DNA of 22,639 nucleotides from the NCBI GenBank assembly GCA_023441725.1, contig JAEZNV010000057.1, positions 1-22,639 on the forward strand, in the 5' to 3' direction. This DNA is from Actinomycetes bacterium. GTDB lineage: Bacteria > Actinomycetota > Coriobacteriia > Coriobacteriales > Coriobacteriaceae. Positions 9,012 to 16,310 of this stretch are shown here, piece by piece. The translations under genes and the position numbers were made by a program. Position 1 is the stretch's first letter. Each line of letters starts with the position of its first letter. Under the pieces are notes generated by a model that saw only the letters and a list, made by a program, of their open reading frames with translations, did no database searches and was not told the origin of the DNA.

Positions 9012-10046
9012 ATGCAGAAAGCCTTTCCCATCTTTGCCATGGAGCTGTTTTGTGACGGCTGGCTGTTTTTGGAGCATTCTGATGTTACCTGGGACGGGTC
9101 GTCGCATGCTCTTAAGCGCGTTCGTATCAACGCGGACAAAAGCGTATGGCTCCTGAGCCATACGCGCGATCATTTTAATGATGTTCCGAGCAACATCGAT
9201 TTGTGCCAGGACGTCGGCACCACGCTCGTGGAGCTCGAGAAACATACTGAGTTGGTTGTTCCCCGCGACGATGTTTCGCCCCGCCTGCAGTTGCTCTTTG
9301 AAGGCGACCTGACGCTCATCACGCTGGTGCAGCTCATGTGCGTGGGCGACTGGCTTTCGGTGCGTCAAGGCAATGAGGGCGAGATCCACGTTACCTACGA
9401 CGAGCGTCTGGCTCAGCAGATTTCTGGGTTCGGCCTGTTTATGGCGAGCTTTGTCGAGTCGCTTTGCTCGCAGAGCACTATGTTGAGTGACGGATCGGTT
9501 GCCACGGTGTTCGAGGCAAGGCCGGCAACGGAGCCGGGCATATGCGCGTTTTTGGAGATGGGTGATGCGGTTTCCGCGGAGTCCGAACCCGAGAATGCAC
9601 TCGACGTTGATCAGGAGCCCGAGCCCGCGCTCGAGACGGCGTCTGAGCCCGAGGAATCTCCTGATTCAGAGCCCGAGTCCGAGCCAGAGTCTGAGCCCGT
9701 GCAAACGTCAGGGCCTGCACCGGAGCCTGCTTCCGAGCCCTCTGCAAAGGAGCAGGAAAAGCTGCGCATCGCTCGAAAGGTTAAGGAAGCGCGAGACAAG
9801 ATGGAAGAGCTTGACAAGGCACGCGTCGCTTTGCTCAACCAGCTGCTTGTCTTGCGCCATAAACATGAGCAGCTTTCCGATCAACGTGGTTGGAATACGA
9901 TAGTCGAGATGGGAGAAATCGGCAGGCAGATCGATGCGCTGAGCGGCAAAGTCGACCAGCTCGATAAACAGTTAAGCGACGCGCGCCTTGCCTACGCCGA
10001 GACTCGCGCAGCGTCGCTGCAAGCGCTTAAGGGGTTAAGGGAGTAA
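9012..10046 (+). CDS. Unknown protein with Glu/Pro-rich linker and C-terminal coiled coil
   Basis: A 344-residue protein not recognised as a family. Residues 1-185 appear to be a folded mixed alpha/beta domain. Residues 188-244 are a Glu/Pro/Ser linker with repeated EPE and SEPE units. Residues 245-340 are strongly heptad-like and charged (KLRIARKVKEARDKMEELDK), consistent with a coiled coil for oligomerisation or partner binding. The start lies 3 bases after the helicase stop with AAGGAG upstream, so it belongs to the same operon. The linker has the same style as those in the 1563-residue protein three genes upstream. No catalytic motif, signal peptide or membrane segment is seen. No clear terminator follows; the next 166 bases carry the promoter of another operon. 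Confidence 0.7.
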   Translation: MQKAFPIFAMELFCDGWLFLEHSDVTWDGSSHALKRVRINADKSVWLLSHTRDHFNDVPSNIDLCQDVGTTLVELEKHTELVVPRDDVSPRLQLLFEGDLTLITLVQLMCVGDWLSVRQGNEGEIHVTYDERLAQQISGFGLFMASFVESLCSQSTMLSDGSVATVFEARPATEPGICAFLEMGDAVSAESEPENALDVDQEPEPALETASEPEESPDSEPESEPESEPVQTSGPAPEPASEPSAKEQEKLRIARKVKEARDKMEELDKARVALLNQLLVLRHKHEQLSDQRGWNTIVEMGEIGRQIDALSGKVDQLDKQLSDARLAYAETRAASLQALKGLRE

Positions 10047-10167
10047 GTGGTTCTGGTCCTTAGGTCGATAAGCCAGAGGTGCTCTGAGCGCATCGGAGAT
10101 GCCGTTCTCCTTCGCATCGAGCCTGGATACCAGCCGCCCCTGCATCCCCTGTGCCGCCGCGTTATAC

Positions 10168-10176
10168 TGCTATAAA
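10168..10176 (+). promoter_or_regulatory. Extended -10 promoter of the GIY-YIG/hsdMS operon
   Basis: TGCTATAAA is an extended -10 element 36 bases before the ATG at 10213. A second -10-like TATACT (10163-10168) partly overlaps it. The -35 region is poor, as is usual for extended -10 promoters. It separates the four-gene operon from the restriction operon. Confidence 0.5.
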
Positions 10177-10212
10177 CGCATTTGTATTGCATTTCGAGTG
10201 ATGGGAGTGCAG

Positions 10213-10425
10213 ATGCCTGACAGCTACAAGGAGCTCATCAAGAGCAACGCCGACGAAACTGAGATCAGAAGCTTCCTGGTGGACGGCGACCAGGTTTCCG
10301 TGACCCTTCGCATCCCCGATACCCTGCGCGACGCTGCGAAGGAAGAGGCGGCCCTGCGGGGCATGAGCTTCTCCGCCTTCGTGCGCACGTGCATGATTGA
10401 AGAGCTCGCGAAGAAGGGGGCGTGA
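10213..10425 (+). CDS. Small ribbon-helix-helix-like protein
   Basis: A 70-residue protein. Residues about 24-66 (DQVSVTLRIPDTLRDAAKEE, then GMSFSAFVRTCMIEELAKKG) have the pattern of the Arc/CopG ribbon-helix-helix fold: a short strand with alternating residues followed by two helices. This fold dimerises and binds DNA, mostly as a repressor. The ATG at 10213 has GGGAG 8 bases upstream; an in-frame ATG at 10201 is possible but less well placed. It is the first gene of the operon and runs directly into the GIY-YIG gene, so it may regulate the operon. An antitoxin-like role towards the neighbouring nuclease is another possibility. It is too short for a firm family call. Confidence 0.7.
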   Translation: MPDSYKELIKSNADETEIRSFLVDGDQVSVTLRIPDTLRDAAKEEAALRGMSFSAFVRTCMIEELAKKGA

Positions 10426-10427
10426 GC

Positions 10428-11261
10428 ATGATCCGGGTCAAGACTCTCACCGTCCAGCTCATAGGCGCGCAGCCGGACCGCATCCGCATCTGCCGCATCG
10501 ACGGCGAGTCGCTTGTGACCGTCGTCGTTCCGAGGGAAGACCTCGCCGAGGCGAAGTCGCTGCCGAACATCCCGCAGCGCGGCGTCTACTACCTGCTCGA
10601 CGAGGACCACGGCAACGTGAGCCGCGTCTACGCGGGGCAGACGACCCAGGGCATCGCCCGGCTCGACGCGCACAAGGCGAAAAAGGAGTTCTGGAACAAG
10701 GCCGTTATGTTCCTCGATGACGACCAGAACATCAGCAGGGATGCACTGGACGTTCTCGAGGCGAAGGCCATCGACTACGTGCGTACCCACGGCTCGTACG
10801 AGACCGACAACTCGGCGACGCCCAAGCCCTACATCGACCCGTACAAGGAAGAGGCCGTCGAACGCCTGCACGATAGGATCCTCTTCAGGATGGCAGCTCT
10901 GGGGTACGACCTCGATAGGGTCGACCAGGGTCCGGCTGGTGCGCCGGCGGTCTTCCACACGAAGAAGAACGGCATACGCGGGGCGGGACGCTACGACAAG
11001 GCCACCGGGCACTTCACCGTGCTCGCTGGCTCGAAAGTGAACCTCTCGAGACCCGTGCTGAAAAACGCGGCCGTCGCGGCCGCGCGCAGGGAGATCTTCG
11101 GCGATTCGGGCGGTATCGCAGAGCTCGCCAGAGATCTCGAGTTCCCGACGCCCAGCGCCGCGGCGGTGTTCGTGCTCGGCGGCAGCCAGAACGGCTGGAC
11201 CGAATGGGTAAGCGACGACGGAGAAACGCTCAACCAAGTCTATAGAAGCGAGGAAAACTAG
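10428..11261 (+). CDS. GIY-YIG nuclease with C-terminal DUF4357
   Basis: A 277-residue protein. The GIY-YIG core is visible as GVYYL (51-55), VYAGQT (66-71), an Arg and His in IARLDAHK (77, 81) and a Glu in DVLEAKAIDY (110), the metal-binding position in this superfamily. The C-terminal third (about 190-270) ends in PSAAAVFVLGGSQNGWTEW, the hallmark of DUF4357, a domain commonly attached to GIY-YIG nucleases near restriction loci. The start is placed at the ATG 10428, with AGGGGG 7 bases upstream; a GTG at 10422 overlapping the previous stop is an alternative. Its stop is directly followed by the hsdM ATG, so it is produced with the methylase. It may add an extra DNA-cutting step or act against modified or damaged phage DNA, but the sequence does not show the target. 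Confidence 0.85.
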   Translation: MIRVKTLTVQLIGAQPDRIRICRIDGESLVTVVVPREDLAEAKSLPNIPQRGVYYLLDEDHGNVSRVYAGQTTQGIARLDAHKAKKEFWNKAVMFLDDDQNISRDALDVLEAKAIDYVRTHGSYETDNSATPKPYIDPYKEEAVERLHDRILFRMAALGYDLDRVDQGPAGAPAVFHTKKNGIRGAGRYDKATGHFTVLAGSKVNLSRPVLKNAAVAAARREIFGDSGGIAELARDLEFPTPSAAAVFVLGGSQNGWTEWVSDDGETLNQVYRSEEN

Positions 11262-13823
11262 ATGAACAAGCAGCAATTGGCATCAAAGATATGGGAATCC
11301 GCCAATAAGATGCGCTCGAAAATCGAGGCAAATGAATACAAGGATTACATCCTGGGCTTCATCTTCTACAAGTTCCTCTCCGAGACCGAAGTCACCCGCC
11401 TGAAGGCACGTGATTTCGCCGAGGAGGATTTGCCGAGCCTCGTGGAAGACGACGAAGAAACGGTCGAGTTTGTCAAGGGCGAGTGCGGCTACTTCATCGC
11501 CTACGAGAACCTCTTCTCCACCTGGGTCGCCAAAGGCGGCGACTTCGAGATTTCGAACGTTCGCGACGCCCTCTCTGCCTTTAGCCGCAACATCGATCCC
11601 GCCCGCAAGCGTGTCTTCGACGGCATCTTCGACACGCTGCAGACCGGTCTCTCCAAACTCGGCACCGACGCACGGAGCCAGTCCAAGGCCGCTCGCGATC
11701 TCATCTACCTCATCAAGGACATCCCGATGGACGGTCGCCAGGACTACGACGTGCTCGGCTTCATCTACGAGTACCTCATCAGCAACTTTGCCGCCAACGC
11801 CGGTAAGAAAGCCGGCGAGTTCTACACGCCGCACGAGGTGTCCATGCTCATGAGTGAGATAATCTCGTGGCACCTGGCCGGACGCGAGAACATCACCATC
11901 TACGACCCCACGAGCGGATCGGGATCGCTGCTCATCAACATCGGCAAGGCCGTGGCGCGCCGCAACGGCGACCCGGACTCCATCAAGTATTATGCACAGG
12001 AGCTTAAGGAGAACACCTACAACCTCACACGTATGAATCTGGTCATGCGTGGAATTCTTCCTGACAACATCGTGGCACGCAATGGCGACACACTCGAAGA
12101 CGACTGGCCCTGGTTCGACACCGTCGAGAACAAGGATGAGACCTACGATCCGCTCTTCGTCGATGCCGTGGTGTCGAATCCGCCTTACTCCCAGAACTGG
12201 GATCCGGAAGACAAGGACCTCGACCCGCGCTTCAAGTTCGGTGTGGCGCCCAAGTCCAAGGCAGACTACGCCTTTTTGCTGCACGACCTATACCACCTGC
12301 GCCCCGACGGCATCATGTGCATCGTCTTGCCGCACGGCGTGCTGTTCCGCGGCGGCGATGAAGGCACCATCCGAAAAAACTTGGTGGAGTACCGCCATAT
12401 CCAGGCCATCATAGGTCTTCCTGCCAACATCTTTTTCGGCACGGGCATCCCCACCATCATCATGGTGCTGCGCAAGCAGCGCGAGTCGAGCGACGTCTTG
12501 GTGGTGGACGCTTCCAAGCACTTCGTGAAAGAAGGCAAGAACAACAAGCTGCGGGCAAGCGACATCAAGCGTATCGTCGACGCCGTGACAACGAACGCGA
12601 CCGTCGACAAGTTCAGCCGCCTGGTTCCCATCGACGAGATCCGCGCCAACGACTATAACCTCAACATCCCGCGCTATGTGGACTCGAGCACGGCCGCCGA
12701 AAGCTGGGACGTGTATGCCACCATGTTCGGCGGCGTGCCGAAGGCCGAGGTGGACGCGCTCGAGCGCTATTGGAAGGTATGGCCGAGCCTCAAAGGGCAA
12801 CTCTACCGTGACGCAGGTGGATCGTGTCTTGTGTCCGCGACCGACGACGTTGCGCAAACGGCGAAGGAAAATGCCGATGTCCGTGCCTTTCTGGACGGAT
12901 ACCGTAATGCGATAAGCGATTTACCTGCCACGCTGCGAAGCCGCTTGGTAGACGGCGCCGATGAAGTTGATACCGTGGCCGAGGAAGAGGTCATCGCGGC
13001 GCTATTGAAAGACGCACTGGCGGGCACGGCCCTGGTCGACGGCTACGACGCCTACCAGGCGCTCGACGATGCCTGGGTGGGAATCTCCGGCGATTTGGAG
13101 GTCATCCAAACCGAGGGGAAAACCGCCGTGCGCAAGGTAGACCCGAACATGGTGGTCAAGAAGAAGAACGGCAAAGACGTCGAGGTACAGGACGGCTGGG
13201 CTGGCCACATCCTGCCGTTTGCGCTTGTGCAAGAGCACCTGCTTGCCGAAGACGTCAAGGAGATTACTTCCCGTGATTCCCGTCTAGGCGAGATATCGCA
13301 GGAAATAGACGAGATTCTCGAGAGTTTCGATGAGGAGGACAAGGGGTCTTCCGCTGCTGTCAATGACGAAGGTTCGTTTGTGGCGACTGAGCTCAAGAAG
13401 GCTGTGAAGGCTATCGGAAAGCACCCCGAAAACGATTTTGAGCAAGGTCTGGTTCGTGCGCAGGCGCTGCTCGATGAGGAGAAAAGCCTCAAGAAGGCAA
13501 ACAGGGAAGCGAGAGTGGCTCTTGAGGAGACGACCAAGGAAGTCATCGAGGGCCTGACCGATGCCCAGTGCGACGATCTATTGGTTGCCAAGTGGATAGA
13601 GCCGTTGCAGACCGAGCTTCTGGCTCTTCCCGAAACCGTTGTGAGCGACTTCATCGCGAAGGTGGCTGTGCTCAACGCCAAATACGCGACAACCTACTCG
13701 GACGTGTGCAACCAGATAGATGATGCAGAAAGCCAGCTAGCAGACATGCTGGGCCAGCTTACGGGCAATGAGTACGACATGGCTGGCATCGCCGAGCTGC
13801 GCAAGCTGTTGGGCGGTGAGTAG
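11262..13823 (+). CDS. hsdM: Type I restriction-modification methyltransferase subunit M
   Basis: An 853-residue N6-adenine methyltransferase subunit. The SAM-binding motif DPTSGSGSLL is at 215-224 and the catalytic NPPY at 306-309 (VVSNPPYSQNW). AGEFYTP (184-190) is the usual HsdM signature ahead of motif I, and residues 1-150 match the HsdM N-terminal helical domain. Classical HsdM is about 500-550 residues; here roughly 350 extra residues follow, helical and charged (for example 680-760), probably a coiled-coil arm for contact with HsdS. The ATG abuts the stop of the GIY-YIG gene with GAGGAA upstream. It forms the methylase with HsdS (two M and one S) and the restriction complex when HsdR joins. 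HsdR is encoded far away on the other strand. Confidence 0.95.
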   Translation: MNKQQLASKIWESANKMRSKIEANEYKDYILGFIFYKFLSETEVTRLKARDFAEEDLPSLVEDDEETVEFVKGECGYFIAYENLFSTWVAKGGDFEISNVRDALSAFSRNIDPARKRVFDGIFDTLQTGLSKLGTDARSQSKAARDLIYLIKDIPMDGRQDYDVLGFIYEYLISNFAANAGKKAGEFYTPHEVSMLMSEIISWHLAGRENITIYDPTSGSGSLLINIGKAVARRNGDPDSIKYYAQELKENTYNLTRMNLVMRGILPDNIVARNGDTLEDDWPWFDTVENKDETYDPLFVDAVVSNPPYSQNWDPEDKDLDPRFKFGVAPKSKADYAFLLHDLYHLRPDGIMCIVLPHGVLFRGGDEGTIRKNLVEYRHIQAIIGLPANIFFGTGIPTIIMVLRKQRESSDVLVVDASKHFVKEGKNNKLRASDIKRIVDAVTTNATVDKFSRLVPIDEIRANDYNLNIPRYVDSSTAAESWDVYATMFGGVPKAEVDALERYWKVWPSLKGQLYRDAGGSCLVSATDDVAQTAKENADVRAFLDGYRNAISDLPATLRSRLVDGADEVDTVAEEEVIAALLKDALAGTALVDGYDAYQALDDAWVGISGDLEVIQTEGKTAVRKVDPNMVVKKKNGKDVEVQDGWAGHILPFALVQEHLLAEDVKEITSRDSRLGEISQEIDEILESFDEEDKGSSAAVNDEGSFVATELKKAVKAIGKHPENDFEQGLVRAQALLDEEKSLKKANREARVALEETTKEVIEGLTDAQCDDLLVAKWIEPLQTELLALPETVVSDFIAKVAVLNAKYATTYSDVCNQIDDAESQLADMLGQLTGNEYDMAGIAELRKLLGGE

Positions 13824-13824
13824 C

Positions 13825-15033
13825 ATGGCAGAGAAACAAAATACCCCGGAAATCCGCTTCGAGGGATTCACTGACCCTTGGGAACAGCGTAAGTTGGGGG
13901 AATTTGGTTCTGTTGCCATGTGCAAGCGCATATACAAAGAACAAACTTCGGAGCAGGGTGATGTTCCGTTCTTTAAGATCGGAACTTTTGGTGCGGATCC
14001 GGATGCCTTCATCTCTAATGAGCTGTTTGAAGACTTCAAGCGTACCTATCCGTATCCAACCCCGGGTACGTTATTGATATCGGCTGCAGGAAGTATCGGG
14101 CGGATTGTTGAATACCAAGGTGAAAAGGCATATTTTCAAGACTCAAACATTGTATGGCTCGAACATGATCACAGATTGAACGATGCATTTCTCAAGCCTT
14201 TATACTCGCAAATTGAATGGGGCTTAGAGGGAAGCACGATTAAGCGGCTTTACAACAAGGACTTACTGAGCGCAGAAATCACTATCCCAGACGATAGAGA
14301 ACAAGAAGTAATTGGCCAATTCTTTGCCAAACTCGATAACCTCATCACCCTTCATCAGCGTAAGTACGACAAGCTGTGCACGGTGAAGAAATCGATGCTC
14401 GACAAGATGTTTCCGAAACTCGGCGAGACCGAACCCGAAATCCGCTTCGAGGGTTTCACTGACCCTTGGGAACAGCGTAAGTTGGGAGAGCTATGCACGT
14501 TTTCTAAGGGACATGGATACAGCAAAGCTGACATTAGGGATGCCGGCACCCCACTAATCTTATATGGACGCCTGTATACCCAATACGAATCGCGTATCGA
14601 GGAAGTAGACACTTTTACCGTTGAGCAGGATGGATCGATTCTTTCAAGGGGCAACGAAGTGATCGTTCCTGCATCCGGTGAGACGGCAGAAGATATCGCC
14701 ATCGCATCATCCGTGCGCAGGTCAGGAATCATTTTGGGTGGTGATTTGAACGTCGTCACCCCGACAGGCAAGCTCGATCCGGACTACACCGCGCTTGCCA
14801 TAACGTACAGCAAAGCCCATGACGATTTGGCAAAGCGGGCACAAGGAAAATCGGTCGTACACGTCCATGGTAACGACATCGCTGAAGTTGAGATCTCTTA
14901 CCCGTCGGAAAGCGAGCAAAAGCGCATATCATCGGTTGTTCTCAATCTCGATTCCCTCATCACCCTTCATCAGCGTAAGCTTGAGCTGTTAAGGAATATC
15001 AAGAAATCGCTGTTGGATAGGATGTTCGTTTAA
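13825..15033 (+). CDS. hsdS: Type I restriction specificity subunit S, full length, two TRDs (currently expressed copy)
   Basis: A 402-residue specificity subunit in two homologous halves. Each half begins RFEGFTDPWEQRKLG (residues 11-25 and 207-221), continues with a variable target-recognition domain (TRD1 about 25-172, TRD2 about 221-377) and ends LITLHQRK, followed by a conserved helix (SMLDKMF in the centre, SLLDRMFV at the end). The TRDs read the two halves of a bipartite DNA site; the helices set the spacing and bind HsdM. The ATG at 13825 starts 1 base after the hsdM stop, with GGTGAG as ribosome site; an upstream ATG at 13768 lies inside hsdM and would add a non-family tail. This is the only complete hsdS with a proper start in the window. 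Its 5' and 3' module borders are copied in five further TRD modules downstream, making it the probable expression site of a shufflon. Confidence 0.95.
   Translation: MAEKQNTPEIRFEGFTDPWEQRKLGEFGSVAMCKRIYKEQTSEQGDVPFFKIGTFGADPDAFISNELFEDFKRTYPYPTPGTLLISAAGSIGRIVEYQGEKAYFQDSNIVWLEHDHRLNDAFLKPLYSQIEWGLEGSTIKRLYNKDLLSAEITIPDDREQEVIGQFFAKLDNLITLHQRKYDKLCTVKKSMLDKMFPKLGETEPEIRFEGFTDPWEQRKLGELCTFSKGHGYSKADIRDAGTPLILYGRLYTQYESRIEEVDTFTVEQDGSILSRGNEVIVPASGETAEDIAIASSVRRSGIILGGDLNVVTPTGKLDPDYTALAITYSKAHDDLAKRAQGKSVVHVHGNDIAEVEISYPSESEQKRISSVVLNLDSLITLHQRKLELLRNIKKSLLDRMFV
13849..13898 (+). repeat. Direct repeat, copy 1 (start of hsdS half 1)
   Basis: A stretch of 50 bp encoding EIRFEGFTDPWEQRKLG that recurs almost unchanged at 14437-14486, 588 bp (196 codons) downstream in the same frame. 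It contains the 5' recombination repeat A1. Confidence 0.9.
13878..13895 (+). repeat. 5' TRD repeat A1
   Basis: TTGGGAACAGCGTAAGTT, encoding WEQRKL, opens TRD1 of hsdS. It is present seven times in the window in both orientations, each time just 5' of a TRD; it is a likely recombinase crossover site. Confidence 0.85.
14341..14361 (+). repeat. 3' TRD repeat B1
   Basis: The CTCATCACCCTTCATCAG core plus CGT, encoding LITLHQR, closes TRD1 of hsdS. Seven copies in the window, each just 3' of a TRD. Confidence 0.85.
14437..14486 (+). repeat. Direct repeat, copy 2 (start of hsdS half 2)
   Basis: The second copy of the 50-bp direct repeat, differing at only a couple of positions from 13849-13898. 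It contains repeat A2 at the start of the second half of hsdS. Confidence 0.9.
14466..14483 (+). repeat. 5' TRD repeat A2
   Basis: An exact copy of A1 opening TRD2 of hsdS. Confidence 0.85.
14956..14976 (+). repeat. 3' TRD repeat B2
   Basis: An exact copy of B1 closing TRD2 of hsdS, 615 bp (205 codons) from B1 in the same frame. Confidence 0.85.
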
Positions 15034-15069
15034 TAACTTTCGTGAGTTGCCTCTTGTTTCGAGCCCCAG

Positions 15070-15106
15070 AACCGCCGATTTCGCTATGTTGAGTTGGCGG
15101 TTTTTC
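15070..15106 (+). terminator. Rho-independent terminator after hsdS
   Basis: The 7-bp stem AACCGCC (15070-15076) / GGCGGTT (15096-15102) has a 19-base loop and ends in TTTTT (15101-15105). It lies 37 bases after the hsdS stop and would end the GIY-YIG-hsdMS transcript before the silent cassettes. No T-tract is present on the other strand, so it works in one direction only. Confidence 0.8.
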
Positions 15107-15153
15107 GTTCTACTGAGGATAATAATGTTGTGCGCCTTGCCATTAGACTGTCA

Positions 15154-15171
15154 CTGATGAAGGGTGATGAG
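15154..15171 (-). repeat. 3' TRD repeat B3 (inverted)
   Basis: The 18-bp core CTCATCACCCTTCATCAG on the minus strand, closing TRD4. The match stops after CAG and a TGA stop follows at once, so this copy ends the silent reading frame. Confidence 0.85.
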
Positions 15172-15679
15172 GTTGTCGATCTCGCTCAACGCCGCGCCTA
15201 TGGCAGTTTGCTCCGACAAACCAGGAAATCTTACTTGTGTATCTTGCAGTGCGGCCTTTGAAACAGAAATCACCTTGATCCCCTGCATTAAGGGAAGAAG
15301 CTGTCTGTGGTATGCATCGGAATTAAGGTAGTGACCCAGGTAACCCGTCCCAAAGGGGGACCGAGGTCGCGCCGGTATCGTATGCAACCCCGAGATAGTT
15401 GGCTCTTTGGGTAGCTTCCGCAGTTCAACACACTTGCCAGCCGCTTCGTCTTCTGCTGTGTCGGCGAAAATGACATCACCTTCGCGAAGTATCGACCCAG
15501 CAAATTTGGGAAGCACTGTATCGTCAGTAATGAACGGCAAATCGCTTCGTTCGCCATCGAGACAATCACCGAACTTAATAAGAATATCTCCGTAATGAAC
15601 ATTGCGAGCAGTGCCATTCTCGCCATTCAAATCAGCGCGTGAAAGAGTGTTGTTCTTCAAGAACTCGAAGCAGTCTCCC

Positions 15680-15697
15680 AACTTACGCTGTTCCCAA
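15680..15697 (-). repeat. 5' TRD repeat A3 (inverted)
   Basis: An exact inverted copy of the 18-bp A repeat opening TRD4 in the silent cassette. Confidence 0.85.
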
Positions 15698-15732
15698 GAA
15701 AGATACTCGTATAAGCCACGGTATTGGCACTT

Positions 15733-15753
15733 ACGCTGATGAAGGGCGATGAG
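15733..15753 (-). repeat. 3' TRD repeat B4 (inverted)
   Basis: An inverted B repeat closing TRD3, with one mismatch (ATCGCC for ATCACC), so it encodes LIALHQR. Confidence 0.85.
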
Positions 15754-16246
15754 GCTGTCGAGGTTTCCTAGAGAGCGACCTATTTCTAACTGTTCCGTTC
15801 TGCTTCGGGGAAAACTGATTTCCGTATCTTCAAGTATTTCTGTATTGATGGAGGCCATCGTGCCGCCAACGGCACGATTGATTATCGAACGTTTAACATC
15901 ATCCGTGCTCAGTTCGTAATGAAGATAATTAGGACTTATCACCGAGACGGTTGGTCGGGCTCTTAGCACGCGCCCAGAAAACAGCCAGCCGCTTTGAGCT
16001 GCGGTTACTTGTGCATTAACGTCAACAGAACCAACACGCGAAAACAGAATATCGCCTTCGATTGCGGAATACTGCTCAAGTCTTGCGCGGTCACTTTCGC
16101 TCACCTGAGGTAGGCCAGCTATCTCGTCAGGGAGAAAACCAGATTTGAAATGTTCCGTCGTAACAATGGGAATTCCATCAACTACGTAGTCTTCTGCATG
16201 GAGCAGACTTCCGAAAGGTCCTGTTTTAATTGAAGCGACTTCCCCC

Positions 16247-16264
16247 AACTTACGCTGTTCCCAA
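16247..16264 (-). repeat. 5' TRD repeat A4 (inverted)
   Basis: An exact inverted A repeat opening TRD3. It stands head to head with A5, 28 bp away, and in inverted orientation to A1 of hsdS. Confidence 0.85.
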
Positions 16265-16292
16265 GCGGTTATCCAGATTGGACGACTCCATC

Positions 16293-16310
16293 TTGGGAAC
16301 AGCGTAAGTT
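16293..16310 (+). repeat. 5' TRD repeat A5
   Basis: An exact A repeat opening the plus-strand TRD5 cassette. Confidence 0.85.

Larger units (their letters stand above)
15151..16263 (-). pseudogene. Silent hsdS cassette with two TRDs (TRD3, TRD4), no start
   Basis: An open frame of about 370 codons that begins with WEQRKLGEV at the A4 repeat and has no ATG or ribosome site upstream; only a TTG inside the repeat could serve. TRD3 (EVASIKTGPFGSLLHAEDYV onwards) and TRD4 (DCFEFLKNNTLSRADLNGEN onwards) are complete and undamaged, as expected of a storage cassette rather than decay. The spacer between the halves is only 12 residues between LIALHQR and WEQRK, against 35 in the expressed hsdS, and the C-terminal helix is missing because a stop follows LITLHQ. 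It points towards hsdS, so inversion between A1 and A4 would put this frame behind the hsdS start. Confidence 0.85.

Noticed and set aside
8211..9389. 392-codon minus-strand frame across the helicase and the next gene
   Set aside because: It is antisense to two well-supported genes, including helicase motifs V and VI; no recognisable domain.
13768..13824. Upstream ATG start of hsdS inside hsdM
   Set aside because: The added 19 residues are out-of-frame hsdM sequence, and the ATG at 13825 directly after the hsdM stop gives the normal S-subunit N-terminus.
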